64,000 bases of DNA from Polycyclovorans sp. Its GTDB lineage: Bacteria > Pseudomonadota > Gammaproteobacteria > Nevskiales > Nevskiaceae. The position numbers and the translations under genes were made by a program. Under the pieces are notes generated by a model. That model searched no databases and had not been told where the DNA came from. It saw nothing but the letters and a program-made list of their open reading frames with translations. The stretch lies in NCBI GenBank assembly GCA_002706265.1, contig PAKU01000033.1, forward strand, positions 186,001 through 250,000, written 5' to 3'. Below, one piece after another: positions 56,182 through 64,000 of the stretch (its first letter is position 1; each line of letters starts with the position of its first letter).

Positions 56182-58458
56182 ATGTTGCTGATGCTTGCGG
56201 TGATCATTGCCGGCGCGGTGTCGGCACCGTGGATCAGCCGGCTGGCCGGGGGGCGGGGGGCCTTCGCGCTGGTCGCCGTGCCGGTGGTGGCCCTGCTGCT
56301 GTTGGGGCGCATGGCTTCTGGCGAGGCCGCCGAGGTGCTCGAAGCCTACACCTGGGTGCCGGGTCTCGATGTTGCCGCCGCTTTCCGGCTCGACGGCCTG
56401 TCGCTGCTCATGGCATCACTGGTACTGGGCATCGGGGTGTTCATCGTCGCCTACGCCGCCAAGTATCTGGAGGGCGACGAACGCCAGCCGCGCTTCATGG
56501 CGACGCTGTTGCTGTTCATGGCGGCGATGCTGGGCCTGGTACTGGCCGATGACGTGATTCTGCTGTTCATCTTCTGGGAGCTGACCAGCCTGACGAGCTA
56601 TCTGCTGATCGGCTTCGACCACACCCAGGCCAAGGCACGACAGGCGGCGCTGCAGGGCCTGGTGGTGACCGTGGCCGGCGGCCTGTGTCTGCTGGTGGGG
56701 CTGATCATGTTCGGCGAGATGGCGGGCAGCTACCGACTTTCGGAGTGGGTCCTTCAGGGCGAGATGCTGATCAGCCAGCCCACCTCCGGGTGGGCCCTGC
56801 TGATGGTCGTGCTGGGATGCGTGACCAAGTCGGCGCAGTTTCCGTTCCATTTCTGGCTGCCGAATGCGATGGCGGCGCCGACCCCGGTGTCGGCCTATCT
56901 GCACTCGGCGACCATGGTCAAAGCCGGCGTGTTTTTGCTGGCCCGCCTGTACCCGACGCTGGGCGCGCACCCCGGCTGGCAATGGCTGGTACCGCTGGGC
57001 GCCTTTACCGCGGTGTTCGCGGCGTTCATGGCGTTTCGATCCGATGAAATGAAGAAGGTGCTGGCCTACACCACGGTGATGGCGCTGGGCACGCTGACCC
57101 TGCTGATCGGCATGGGTGAGGCGCAGGCGGCGGTGGGCTTCCTGCTGGCGCATGCGCTCTACAAGGGGGCGCTGTTCATGCTGGCGGGCGTGATCACCCA
57201 TGAGACCGGAGCCAAGGCCCTCTCGGGCGTGGGCGGCATGCGGCGCCATCTGCCCTGGACCTGGGGCGCCGCGCTGTTTGCGGCGGCATCGGCGGCCGGG
57301 GTGATGCCGTGGGTTGGGGTCATCGCCAAAGAACTGCTGCTGGAGTCGGCCCTGGGCCACGGCGTCTGGGTCGTGGTCGCCGCGGTGGTGTCGGCCGGTA
57401 TCGTCGGCGGCATGCTGTTTACCGTTGCCCTGCGCCCCTTCATCGGCGCCCCGCGGGCGCCCAGGGCGCCCGAGGCGATTCATGAAGCGGGCCCCTGGCT
57501 GCTGGCGGGCCCGGTGGCGCTGGCCGGCCTGGGGCTGCTGTTGGGTCTGGTGCCCGGCCTTGCGGATCAGGTGCTGGTGCCGGCCGCGCGCGCGCTCGGG
57601 GCCGTTGATCCTGCTGCGCTGGCGCTCTGGCATGGGGTCAACCACGCTTTCGTCGCGTCACTGGGGTCGCTGGCGATCGCGGCGCTGGTGTGGTGGCTCT
57701 GGCCTCGAACCCTGCGCTGGATGGGTACGGCCGGCTGGGACCGGTTTGGCCCCGAACGCGCGTATGACGCATCACTGGGCGCGCTGGGCGCAGTGGCGGT
57801 CGGGGTGACCGCGAAGCTGCAGTCGGGTCTGCTGCGCCGTTATGTGGCGATCACCCTGCTGAGCACCATCGTGCTGCTGCTTTCGACCCTGCTGCTGCGC
57901 GGAGATGCCGTGGTCTGGCCACAGTTTTCCGCGACGATTTCGGTGCCCATCGTCCTGGCGGCCGGGGTGCTGGTGCTGGCGGTTCTGGCCATCCGCCTCG
58001 TGGATGCCCTGAGCGTCGCGCTGATTCTGGGCGCCGTCGGCTTCGGGGTTTCCCTGCTCTATCTCTGGTTTTCGGCGCCGGACCTCGCCATTACCCAGGT
58101 GATGATCGAGACCCTGACGACCATCTTGCTGGTGCTGATTCTGTTCCGTCTGCCGCGCATGCGGCGGCTTTCGTCCCCCTCGCAGCGGATGGCCGATATG
58201 GTGCTCGCCATATTCGGCGGCGGCATTGTCTCGCTGGTCTTGTGGCAGGTGATGGCGGCGCCCAGCCCGGTGTCGATTTCAGAATGGCTGATCGCCAGGT
58301 CCATGCCCGAAGGCCACGGGCGCAACATCGTCAACGTGATTCTGGTGGACTTTCGTGCGCTGGACACCCTGGGCGAGATCGTGGTGCTGGCGCTTGCCGC
58401 CATGGGCGGCTATGCCTTGTTGAAATCTCCGCCGAACACAGGAGAACGTGAGTCATGA
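56182..58458 (+). CDS. mrpA: Mrp Na+/H+ antiporter subunit A
   Basis: 758 residues from ATG 56182, near the usual MrpA length. More than 18 membrane helices. The Complex I NuoL-like core includes [19 protein letters not shown], with the conserved Glu of helix 5, [36 protein letters not shown] (quinone-pump-like helix 7-8) and [10 protein letters not shown]. The C-terminal part (about 600-758) resembles MrpA-specific domains with [26 protein letters not shown]. MrpA and MrpD form the proton/sodium channels of the Mrp complex, which exchanges cytoplasmic Na+ for H+ and supports pH and salt tolerance. The stop overlaps the mrpB start by 4 bp. Confidence 0.95.
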   Translation: MLLMLAVIIAGAVSAPWISRLAGGRGAFALVAVPVVALLLLGRMASGEAAEVLEAYTWVPGLDVAAAFRLDGLSLLMASLVLGIGVFIVAYAAKYLEGDERQPRFMATLLLFMAAMLGLVLADDVILLFIFWELTSLTSYLLIGFDHTQAKARQAALQGLVVTVAGGLCLLVGLIMFGEMAGSYRLSEWVLQGEMLISQPTSGWALLMVVLGCVTKSAQFPFHFWLPNAMAAPTPVSAYLHSATMVKAGVFLLARLYPTLGAHPGWQWLVPLGAFTAVFAAFMAFRSDEMKKVLAYTTVMALGTLTLLIGMGEAQAAVGFLLAHALYKGALFMLAGVITHETGAKALSGVGGMRRHLPWTWGAALFAAASAAGVMPWVGVIAKELLLESALGHGVWVVVAAVVSAGIVGGMLFTVALRPFIGAPRAPRAPEAIHEAGPWLLAGPVALAGLGLLLGLVPGLADQVLVPAARALGAVDPAALALWHGVNHAFVASLGSLAIAALVWWLWPRTLRWMGTAGWDRFGPERAYDASLGALGAVAVGVTAKLQSGLLRRYVAITLLSTIVLLLSTLLLRGDAVVWPQFSATISVPIVLAAGVLVLAVLAIRLVDALSVALILGAVGFGVSLLYLWFSAPDLAITQVMIETLTTILLVLILFRLPRMRRLSSPSQRMADMVLAIFGGGIVSLVLWQVMAAPSPVSISEWLIARSMPEGHGRNIVNVILVDFRALDTLGEIVVLALAAMGGYALLKSPPNTGERES

Positions 58459-58895
58459 GACGCGATCTTCGCTCTTCGTCGGTCATCCTCAAAGCGGCAG
58501 CGCAGTTGCTGCTGCCCCTGCTGCTGCTGCTGTCACTGTTTCTGTTGTTGCGCGGCCACCACGAGCCGGGGGGCGGATTCATCGGCGGACTGGTGGCCGC
58601 GTCGGCCATTGCGCTGCATCTTTTTGCCACCGACATGCGCTCGGCCCGCGGCGTGCTGCGGGTGGACCCGCGCAGTTTGATGGGCGTGGGCCTGCTGGTC
58701 GCGCTGCTGGCGGGAATCGTCGGTCCGCTCACCGGCGGTCCGTTGTTGGCGGGGCGCTGGGTTGACCTCACGGTGCCGATACTCGGCGAGCTGCACCTGG
58801 GCACGCCGATCCTGTTTGACGTGGGGGTCTACCTGGTGGTGGTGGGATCGGTGCTCACCTTCGTCTTGACGCTGGCCGAAACGGGGGAGGGTTGA
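58455..58895 (+). CDS. mrpB: Mrp antiporter subunit B
   Basis: 146 residues with four hydrophobic helices. The family marker is [26 protein letters not shown] near the N-terminus, and the C-terminus ends [24 protein letters not shown]. MrpB is a structural subunit of the antiporter in the inner membrane. Its ATG starts inside the mrpA stop (ATGA) and its TGA overlaps the mrpC ATG by one base, so expression is tightly coupled. Confidence 0.96.
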   Translation: MRRDLRSSSVILKAAAQLLLPLLLLLSLFLLLRGHHEPGGGFIGGLVAASAIALHLFATDMRSARGVLRVDPRSLMGVGLLVALLAGIVGPLTGGPLLAGRWVDLTVPILGELHLGTPILFDVGVYLVVVGSVLTFVLTLAETGEG

Positions 58896-59248
58896 TGTCG
58901 GCTGATCCGTGGTTGGTGCTGTTGATTGGCGGGCTCTACAGCTGCGCCTTCTACATGATGCTGCGCCGCTCGCTCACCAAGACGCTGTTCGGCCTGGTGC
59001 TGCTGTCCAACGCCGCCAATCTGCTGATCTTCGTGGCCGCTGGCGTGACCATCGGCCGCCCGGCGCTGGTGCCGGATGGCCTGCAGGCGCCCGAGGGCCT
59101 GGTGGCCGACCCGCTTGCCCAGGCCTTCATCCTGACGGCCATTGTCATCGGCTTTGGCGTCCTGGCCTTTGCGGTGGTGTTGATCCGCCGTGCCCACGAG
59201 GTGCTGGACGTGGACGATTTTGATGAACTCAAGGACGCTGAGCAGTGA
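58895..59248 (+). CDS. mrpC: Mrp antiporter subunit C (NuoK-like)
   Basis: 117 residues from ATG 58895 with GGGGGAGGG upstream; a TTG one codon earlier is unlikely. Three helices of the NuoK/MrpC type: LLIGGLYSCAFYMMLRRSLTKTLFGLVLLSNAANLLIF, DPLAQAFILTAIVIGFGVLAFAVVLIRR. It has an acidic C-terminal tail (VDDFDELKDAEQ). Structural and proton-path subunit of the Mrp complex. The stop overlaps the mrpD GTG start (GTGA). Confidence 0.95.
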   Translation: MSADPWLVLLIGGLYSCAFYMMLRRSLTKTLFGLVLLSNAANLLIFVAAGVTIGRPALVPDGLQAPEGLVADPLAQAFILTAIVIGFGVLAFAVVLIRRAHEVLDVDDFDELKDAEQ

Positions 59249-60738
59249 GTCTGCTGGTTGCCCTGCCGTTTCTGATTCCGATGGTGGCCGGTTCGGTGTC
59301 GCTGCTCGCGTGGCCGTCGCGCCGCGCGCAGCGTGCCATCGCGGTGGTGGGCACCGCGGGACAGCTCATCGCCGCGGTGGTGTTGCTGGTGGTGGTGTGG
59401 AACGACGGCATCCAGGTCCTTGCGGCCGGCGCCTGGCCGGCGCCTTATGGCATCACCCTGGCGACGGACCTGCTGTCGGCGCTGATGGTGCTGATGACCG
59501 GCATCACCGGCTTTGCGGCCGCGCTGTATTCGCTGCCCACCATTTCGAGCCGTATGGAGCGCAACGGCTACTACCCGCTGATGCACATGCTGCTGGCCGG
59601 TGTGGCGGGGGTGTTTCTCACCACCGATCTGTTCAATCTTTACGTCTGGTTCGAGATTCTGCTGCTCGCCAGTTTCGCCTTGCTGGCGATGGGGCAGGAG
59701 CGGGCGCAGATGGCGGGGGCGCTCAAGTACGTGGTGTTGAACCTGTTTTCGTCGGCGATGTTTCTCAGTGCCCTGGGCCTGCTCTACGGCCTCGCCGGCA
59801 CGCTGAACATGGCCGACCTGGCGGTCAAGCTTCCCGCGCTGGACGACGGCGGTCGGGTGACGCTGGTCTCGATGCTGTTCATGTTGGCGTTTTCGATCAA
59901 GGCCGCGTCCTTTCCGCTGTTTTTCTGGCTTCCGGCCAGTTATCACACCGCCCCGGTGGCGGTGTCGGCGCTGTTTGCGGGCCTGCTCACCAAGGTCGGC
60001 GTGTACTCGCTCTACCGCACGTTTACCCTGGTGTTCACCGAAGATGTGCCCTGGACGCACGGCTGGCTGCAGGTCTCCGCCGGATTCACCATGGTGGTGG
60101 GCGCGCTGGGGGCGCTGGCGCAAACTGACATTCGTCGCACCTTCGCGTTTCTGCATGTCAGCCAGATCGGTTACATGCTGATGGGGCTGGCGCTGTTCAC
60201 GCCCATCGCACTGGCGGCCGGGGTGTTCTATTTCGCCCACCACATCATCATGAAGTCCAACCTGTTCTTTCTGTCGGGCGTGATTTACCGGCTTGGCGGC
60301 AGTTACCGTCGCGACGAACTGGGCGGGCTGTGGACGGCCAGGCCCTGGTTGTCGCTGGTGTTTCTGGTGCCCGCCCTGTCGCTGTGCGGCATTCCGCCGC
60401 TGTCCGGATTCTGGGGCAAGCTGCTGATCGTGCGCGCCGGGGTCGATGCCGGCAGCGGATGGCTGCTGGCGGCAGTGCTGGTGACCAGCGTGCTGACCCT
60501 GCTGGCCGTCATGCGGATCTGGGCGGACGTGTTCTGGAAGGCCGCGCCCCAAGACCGACCGGTGCGTCGTGCGCCCTTGCCGGTGATGCTCTGGGTGGTC
60601 ACGGTGGGCCTTGCGGCCGGGACCCTGTGGATTGGCTTCACCGTGGAGCCGCTGTGGGCGCTGGCCGAGCGGGCCAGTGCGCAATTGCTGGATCCCTCAG
60701 CCTACATCGAGGCGGTGCTGTCACCGGAATTGCCATGA
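59245..60738 (+). CDS. mrpD: Mrp antiporter subunit D (NuoM/N-like)
   Basis: 497 residues, about fourteen membrane helices. Antiporter signatures: TDLFNLYVWFEILLLASFALLAMGQE with the essential Glu of helix 5, ALKYVVLNLFSSAMFL, KAASFPLFFWLPASYHTAPVAVSALFAGLLTKVGVYSL with the helix-7/8 Lys, and FLHVSQIGYMLMG. MrpD carries one of the two ion-translocation modules. GTG start, overlapping the mrpC stop; its stop overlaps the mrpE ATG by 4 bp. Confidence 0.96.
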   Translation: MSLLVALPFLIPMVAGSVSLLAWPSRRAQRAIAVVGTAGQLIAAVVLLVVVWNDGIQVLAAGAWPAPYGITLATDLLSALMVLMTGITGFAAALYSLPTISSRMERNGYYPLMHMLLAGVAGVFLTTDLFNLYVWFEILLLASFALLAMGQERAQMAGALKYVVLNLFSSAMFLSALGLLYGLAGTLNMADLAVKLPALDDGGRVTLVSMLFMLAFSIKAASFPLFFWLPASYHTAPVAVSALFAGLLTKVGVYSLYRTFTLVFTEDVPWTHGWLQVSAGFTMVVGALGALAQTDIRRTFAFLHVSQIGYMLMGLALFTPIALAAGVFYFAHHIIMKSNLFFLSGVIYRLGGSYRRDELGGLWTARPWLSLVFLVPALSLCGIPPLSGFWGKLLIVRAGVDAGSGWLLAAVLVTSVLTLLAVMRIWADVFWKAAPQDRPVRRAPLPVMLWVVTVGLAAGTLWIGFTVEPLWALAERASAQLLDPSAYIEAVLSPELP

Positions 60739-61217
60739 CGCCTTACGTGTACAACCTGAGCATGATGCTGGTCTGGGTGTTGATTACCGGCGACCTGAGC
60801 CTGCAGAACCTGACCCTGGGATTTTTGATCGGCTACGGCGTGCTGGCCTTTGCGCTGACCTCGGACGAGATGGACCCCCGTTTCCGGGCTTATGCCAAGC
60901 GCATGCCGAAGGCGCTGGTTTTTTTGTTGCGGTTCTTGAAGGACATGGTGATGTCGAACCTGCGCGTGGCCTACGACGTGGTCACGCCGACCCACCTGAT
61001 GCACCCCGCCATCATCCGCCTGCCGTTGGAGGCACGCACGCCGGGGGAGATCACCTTTTTGGCCAACATCATCTCGCTCACCCCCGGAACCCTCTCACTG
61101 GATGTGAGCGATGACGGCAAGGCATTGTTCGTGCATGTCATGTACCTCGACGATGAAGCGCAGACGCTGGCCGAGCTCAAGTCACTGGAAGCGCGGATGC
61201 TGGAGTTGATGCGATGA
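60735..61217 (+). CDS. mrpE: Mrp antiporter subunit E
   Basis: 160 residues: two N-terminal helices (MTPYVYNLSMMLVWVLITG, LTLGFLIGYGVLAFAL), then the soluble cytoplasmic part with LKDMVMSNLRVAYDVVTP, PAIIRLPLEARTPGEITFLANIISLTPGTLSLDV, which is the MrpE signature. Unlike the other subunits it has no Complex I counterpart. ATG at 60735 overlaps the mrpD stop; the longer frame to 60330 is antiparallel coding noise. Confidence 0.94.
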   Translation: MTPYVYNLSMMLVWVLITGDLSLQNLTLGFLIGYGVLAFALTSDEMDPRFRAYAKRMPKALVFLLRFLKDMVMSNLRVAYDVVTPTHLMHPAIIRLPLEARTPGEITFLANIISLTPGTLSLDVSDDGKALFVHVMYLDDEAQTLAELKSLEARMLELMR

Positions 61218-61513
61218 ACGCGATCGTGGCGACGGTGATTTTCGGGCTGCTGCTGCTCGCGCTGATGCTGTCCTCGTTGCGCCTGGTCATCGGTCCCAGC
61301 GCCGCAGATCGGGTGGTGGCACTGGAGGTGATCGCCAGCATCATGATTGGCATGCTCGCCACTTACGCGGTCTTCTACAGGGTGCCGCAGGCGCTGGACG
61401 TCGCCATGGTGCTGGCGCTGACCGGCTTTCTGGCGGCCATCGGCGTGTCCCGTTATCTGGTGCAGCGCGTGGTGCAGGGGGAGCGCGAGGCCGCCGACAA
61501 GGAGAAAAAATGA
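61214..61513 (+). CDS. mrpF: Mrp antiporter subunit F
   Basis: 99 residues, three helices, with SLRLVIGPSAADRVVALEVIASIMIGMLATYAVFY and ALDVAMVLALTGFLAAIGVSRYL, both diagnostic of MrpF. Small membrane subunit of the complex. ATGA overlap with mrpE at its start and with mrpG at its end. Confidence 0.95.
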   Translation: MNAIVATVIFGLLLLALMLSSLRLVIGPSAADRVVALEVIASIMIGMLATYAVFYRVPQALDVAMVLALTGFLAAIGVSRYLVQRVVQGEREAADKEKK

Positions 61514-61908
61514 TCGTGGGTCACATCATCATGCTGCTGGGCGCCGTGTTCATGCTGCTGGCGGCCGTGGGATCGGTGCGCATGCCCGATCTCATGACCC
61601 GCATGCACTCCACCACCAAGGCCGGCGCGTTCGGGGCCGGGATGATGCTGATCGGCGTCACGCTGGAGTTCTCGGCGCTGGACATCCAGGTGCGCGCCAT
61701 CGCCATTCTGCTGTTCATTCTGTTGACCACACCGGTGGCGGCACACGCGATTGGTCATGCGGGCTATCTGAGCGGCGCAAAAATGTGGGAGGGAACGCTG
61801 AAAGATGAGCTGAAGGATCAGTTGGGCGCTCACCCCCCGTCGGACGCAGCAGCGGCGGATGCCACACCGAGTAGGCCCGCTTCGGAAGATTTTCCGACAG
61901 CCAGGTGA
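61510..61908 (+). CDS. mrpG: Mrp antiporter subunit G
   Basis: 132 residues. Three helices with LLGAVFMLLAAVGSVRMPDLMTRMHSTTKAGAFGAGMMLIG and the final TTPVAAHAIGHAGYLSG of MrpG. An extra C-terminal tail (about residues 92-132) is polar. The last 64 codons overlap in antisense with the 3' end of the M14 peptidase gene. Closes a complete mrpABCDEFG set, the order found in most group 1 Mrp operons. Confidence 0.94.
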   Translation: MIVGHIIMLLGAVFMLLAAVGSVRMPDLMTRMHSTTKAGAFGAGMMLIGVTLEFSALDIQVRAIAILLFILLTTPVAAHAIGHAGYLSGAKMWEGTLKDELKDQLGAHPPSDAAAADATPSRPASEDFPTAR

Positions 61909-62734
61909 GCATGTCGGTCCAGATGCGCTGGGCGTGTGACGGGCTGGGCATCAGCCCCGCGTGCGGCAGCTCCAGGGTGATGACCGGCAGCCCGAGGTCG
62001 ACCCCCGCGTAGTTGCCCAGCGAGCCCGGAAAAATGCCCAGTTGCCGCAGGTGCAGCGGGCCAAAACGGCGGGGCGGCTTCTGGGGCCCGTCAAAATCGA
62101 GCAGGCCGTAGGGCGCATGCACGCTGACGATGGCATGGGGCTGAAACGCCGCGATGTGCGCCGTCAGCCATTGCGTCTCGGGCGCCGACAGCGCCGCAGC
62201 GCCCGGAAAGCGGCGCGGGTCCGAGCCGGTGCGGCGCTCCCAGTAATCCAGGGCGCTCGCGTCCCAGTCGGCCGAGGGAAAGTTGCGGTTGAGGTCGATG
62301 CCGCCCAGGTTCATGCGCCGTGAGGGCCAGGCCAGCAGCCCATCGGGATTGGACGCCGGAATGACCCGCCAGTGGAAGGGCTGCAGGCGTTCGGTTTGCA
62401 GGCGCTCCATCCACAGGAAGCTGAGGCTCACCGAGGTCAGCTCATCGCCGTGCATGCCGCCGATCATGAGAATCCGGGGCGCGTCGGGATTGGCCGGACG
62501 CGGCGCGAAGTCCTTGAACACCAGCGGAAATCCGCTCTGCGAACCGGCATCGGCGCGCAACTCCAGTGCCAGGCACTTGGCCTCGTCGACGCTGCGCAAC
62601 CGCTGCGCAAAGGCGTGGCAGGCCTGGGCGGTGGTGCCGAGCGGCATCATCGGCACCTGGGCCATCACGGCAAGCGGCAGCGCCGTCAGCACAAAAAACC
62701 CGGCCAGAAGCCGGGTCGGGATGCGTGCCTTCAT
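61715..62734 (-). CDS. M14-family zinc carboxypeptidase / murein peptide amidase-like
   Basis: 339 residues with an N-terminal signal peptide (about 1-25, ending VMA). Zinc ligands are in GGMHGDELT (His95, Glu98) and SVHAPYG (His206); substrate-binding DLNRNFP (Asn149, Arg150) and the catalytic Glu255 of ITLELPHAG complete the M14 site. By its similarity to MpaA it may trim muropeptides, here in the periplasm because of the signal. After about residue 290 the sequence is Pro/Arg-rich and lies antisense to mrpG, so the native C-terminus may be shorter. Starts 6 bp after dsbA ends; probably one operon. Confidence 0.85.
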   Translation of the reverse strand: MKARIPTRLLAGFFVLTALPLAVMAQVPMMPLGTTAQACHAFAQRLRSVDEAKCLALELRADAGSQSGFPLVFKDFAPRPANPDAPRILMIGGMHGDELTSVSLSFLWMERLQTERLQPFHWRVIPASNPDGLLAWPSRRMNLGGIDLNRNFPSADWDASALDYWERRTGSDPRRFPGAAALSAPETQWLTAHIAAFQPHAIVSVHAPYGLLDFDGPQKPPRRFGPLHLRQLGIFPGSLGNYAGVDLGLPVITLELPHAGLMPSPSHAQRIWTDMLTWLSENLPKRAYSVWHPPLLRPTGGERPTDPSAHLSAFPPTFLRRSDSPHDQSRVPPPVWSTE

Positions 62735-62740
62735 GGTGCT

Positions 62741-63385
62741 TTACTTTCGACGCTCTTCACGAACCTTGTTCACCAGAAAGTCGGTGATTGCCAGCATCTG
62801 TTCAAAGCCGCCCGCCATGGACGGATTGGTGGTGTACTTGCCGCCGACCACAATGGTCGGCGTGCTGGTCACGCCGTAATCGCGTGACAGTTTTTCGGCG
62901 CGACGGACCCGTGCATCAACCGCAAAGCCGCTCAGGGTGTTCTGCACCACGTCGGGCATCAGCGACGTGTTGGCCTCGAACAGGCCGACAATCTGCGCCT
63001 CGGTGGCCAGCGGCTGATTGCGCACGTGCATGGCCTCGAAGAGCTTGTTGTGCATGTCGTCCATCACCTTGAGCGTTTCGGCCGTGTAGAAGGCTTTGCT
63101 GTGCAGCACCCCCACCGGACGCCCGAGGCTGTTGGGAACCGCTTCAAACTGCACATCGGCGGCCAGCTTCTTCTTCCACGGCATGAGGGTGGCTTCGAAG
63201 TTGTAGCAATGATTGCAGCCGTACCAGAAGAATTCCTGCACGGTGACCTTGGCCGGATCTGCCGGAGCCTGCACGTCGCGGACTTCGCGGTAGTCCTTGC
63301 CTGCAACGAAACTGGGCGAGGAGGTCTGCGCGGAGCAGGCGAATGTCAGGCAGGTCAAACCCAGGGCAAAGACACGTAACAGCAT
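62741..63385 (-). CDS. dsbA: Thiol:disulfide interchange protein DsbA
   Basis: 214 residues. Signal peptide MLLRVFALGLTCLTFACSAQ; the redox site is WYGCNHC (Cys57, Cys60) in a thioredoxin fold, with the cis-proline in TSTPTIVV and the usual helical insert. DsbA oxidises periplasmic Cys pairs to disulfides and is re-oxidised by DsbB. The dipeptide between the Cys residues is Asn-His rather than the common Pro-His, which should lower the redox potential difference and alter reactivity. The adjacent cytochrome c4 upstream matches the gammaproteobacterial c4-dsbA order. An in-frame ATG upstream at 63460 is rejected. Confidence 0.93.
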   Translation of the reverse strand: MLLRVFALGLTCLTFACSAQTSSPSFVAGKDYREVRDVQAPADPAKVTVQEFFWYGCNHCYNFEATLMPWKKKLAADVQFEAVPNSLGRPVGVLHSKAFYTAETLKVMDDMHNKLFEAMHVRNQPLATEAQIVGLFEANTSLMPDVVQNTLSGFAVDARVRRAEKLSRDYGVTSTPTIVVGGKYTTNPSMAGGFEQMLAITDFLVNKVREERRK

Positions 63386-63474
63386 GCTGATCTCCTGATG
63401 TATGCGCGGCCACGCCCCGAGTCGGGTGCCTTGCCGCAGTGGGATATGACGCTGTGGCATAACCCCCAGCGCCT

Positions 63475-64000
63475 TTACCGGATCTGAAGTCCGTTCAGAT
63501 ACGAGGCGAGGGCATCGATTTCTTCGTCGGTCAGTTTTTCGGCAACGGCAGCCATGATCTTACCGTGGGCCGTCTCGATGCCCTCACCGCTGCGGTAGGC
63601 GCGCAGTCGCTTGGCCGTGTAGGTGGCGTGCTGACCGGCGACCTTGGGATACCCCGCTGCCGGGTTGCCCACGCCGTTGGGCGCATGGCAGCCGGCGCAG
63701 CCCAGGATGCCGCGCTCCAGATCGCCCGCGCGATACAGCGGCTCGGCGATGGCCACCGATTCTTCGCTGGCCACGCCCGGCTTGGCGGTCTGCTCGGCGA
63801 AGTAGGCCGCCAGATCACGCATGTTCTGTTCGGTCAGTCCTGCGGCCTGTGCGGACATGAGCGGATTCTTCCGCGTGCCCTCCTTGAAGGCCTTCAGTTG
63901 CTCGAAGGTGTAGCGCGCGTTCTGCTGCGCCAGGCTGGGCCACTCGGGATTGCCGCTGACGCCGGCGGGGCCGTGGCAGGCAGCGCAGGTGCCGGCCAGC
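63475..64000 (-). CDS. Diheme cytochrome c4, N-terminus cut by window edge
   Basis: The frame runs from the stop at 63475 to the window edge without an upstream start. Two cytochrome c domains: heme 1 CAACH near the edge, heme 2 CAGCH about 95 codons later, each followed by a class I fold with a downstream Met region (NPLMSAQAAGLTEQNMRDLAAYF and ..KIMAAVAEKLTDEEIDALASYL). Such c4 cytochromes are periplasmic electron carriers to terminal oxidases. Same strand as dsbA, 89 bp apart. Confidence 0.92.
   Translation of the reverse strand, partial: LAGTCAACHGPAGVSGNPEWPSLAQQNARYTFEQLKAFKEGTRKNPLMSAQAAGLTEQNMRDLAAYFAEQTAKPGVASEESVAIAEPLYRAGDLERGILGCAGCHAPNGVGNPAAGYPKVAGQHATYTAKRLRAYRSGEGIETAHGKIMAAVAEKLTDEEIDALASYLNGLQIR

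Overview
The window is 64 kb of GC-rich, densely packed bacterial chromosome with about 47 protein genes, many short gene overlaps, and no rRNA, tRNA, CRISPR array, transposase or phage genes that I can see. The gene content (KdkA-type Kdo kinase, HrpA helicase, RmuC, SlyD, RarD, cytochrome c4 next to DsbA, Mrp antiporter, a second LpxH-like phosphatase, many lipopolysaccharide-type glycosyltransferases) points to a Gram-negative gammaproteobacterium. The wax-ester synthase, styrene-oxide-isomerase-like protein and LuxR/SDR/esterase block would suit a lipid- or hydrocarbon-using lineage such as Nevskiales, but that placement is inference.

Layout. 1-12.2 kb: a TonB-dependent receptor cut by the window edge, rmuC, a small anchored protein, SlyD, a PhoX-type phosphatase, a PlsC-type acyltransferase, pyrF-hemE, a wax-ester synthase/DGAT and a small membrane protein that keeps the three key residues of the heme enzyme styrene oxide isomerase. 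12.2-24.4 kb: a surface-glycan island with eight glycosyltransferase genes (three of them paralogues of an unusual type), an FkbM methyltransferase and one glycosyltransferase pseudogene carrying an in-frame amber codon. Inside it sit an OmpR-type two-component system and a divergent secreted protein of unknown family. 24.4-36.7 kb: hrpA, an RND efflux pump, an LpxH-like phosphatase, uppP, a pteridine reductase, ogt and a TANGO2/NRDE protein.

36.7-48.1 kb: EcsC-family protein, type II NADH dehydrogenase, polyphosphate kinase, a five-PAS diguanylate cyclase, a fatty-acid hydroxylase/sterol desaturase, an AlkA-like glycosylase and pepN. 48.3-53.0 kb: a MalT-type LuxR regulator followed by an SDR dehydrogenase and an HSL-family hydrolase, with an 18-bp imperfect dyad in front of the SDR gene; this looks like a small regulated catabolic module. 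53.1-56.1 kb: rarD, kdkA, a HIT protein and a Rossmann-fold protein. 56.2-61.9 kb: a complete seven-gene mrpABCDEFG Na+/H+ antiporter operon with each junction overlapping. 61.7-64 kb: an M14 peptidase whose 3' end runs 194 bp antisense into mrpG, then dsbA and a diheme cytochrome c4 cut by the window edge.

The best candidates for new biology are the orphan heme-isomerase-like protein, the three-member atypical glycosyltransferase family with its decayed neighbour, and the LuxR-dyad-SDR-hydrolase module. I found no unambiguous undescribed multi-gene system. Functional calls come from recognising motifs by eye. Starts were chosen from ribosome-binding sites, domain boundaries and neighbour overlaps and are uncertain where stated.
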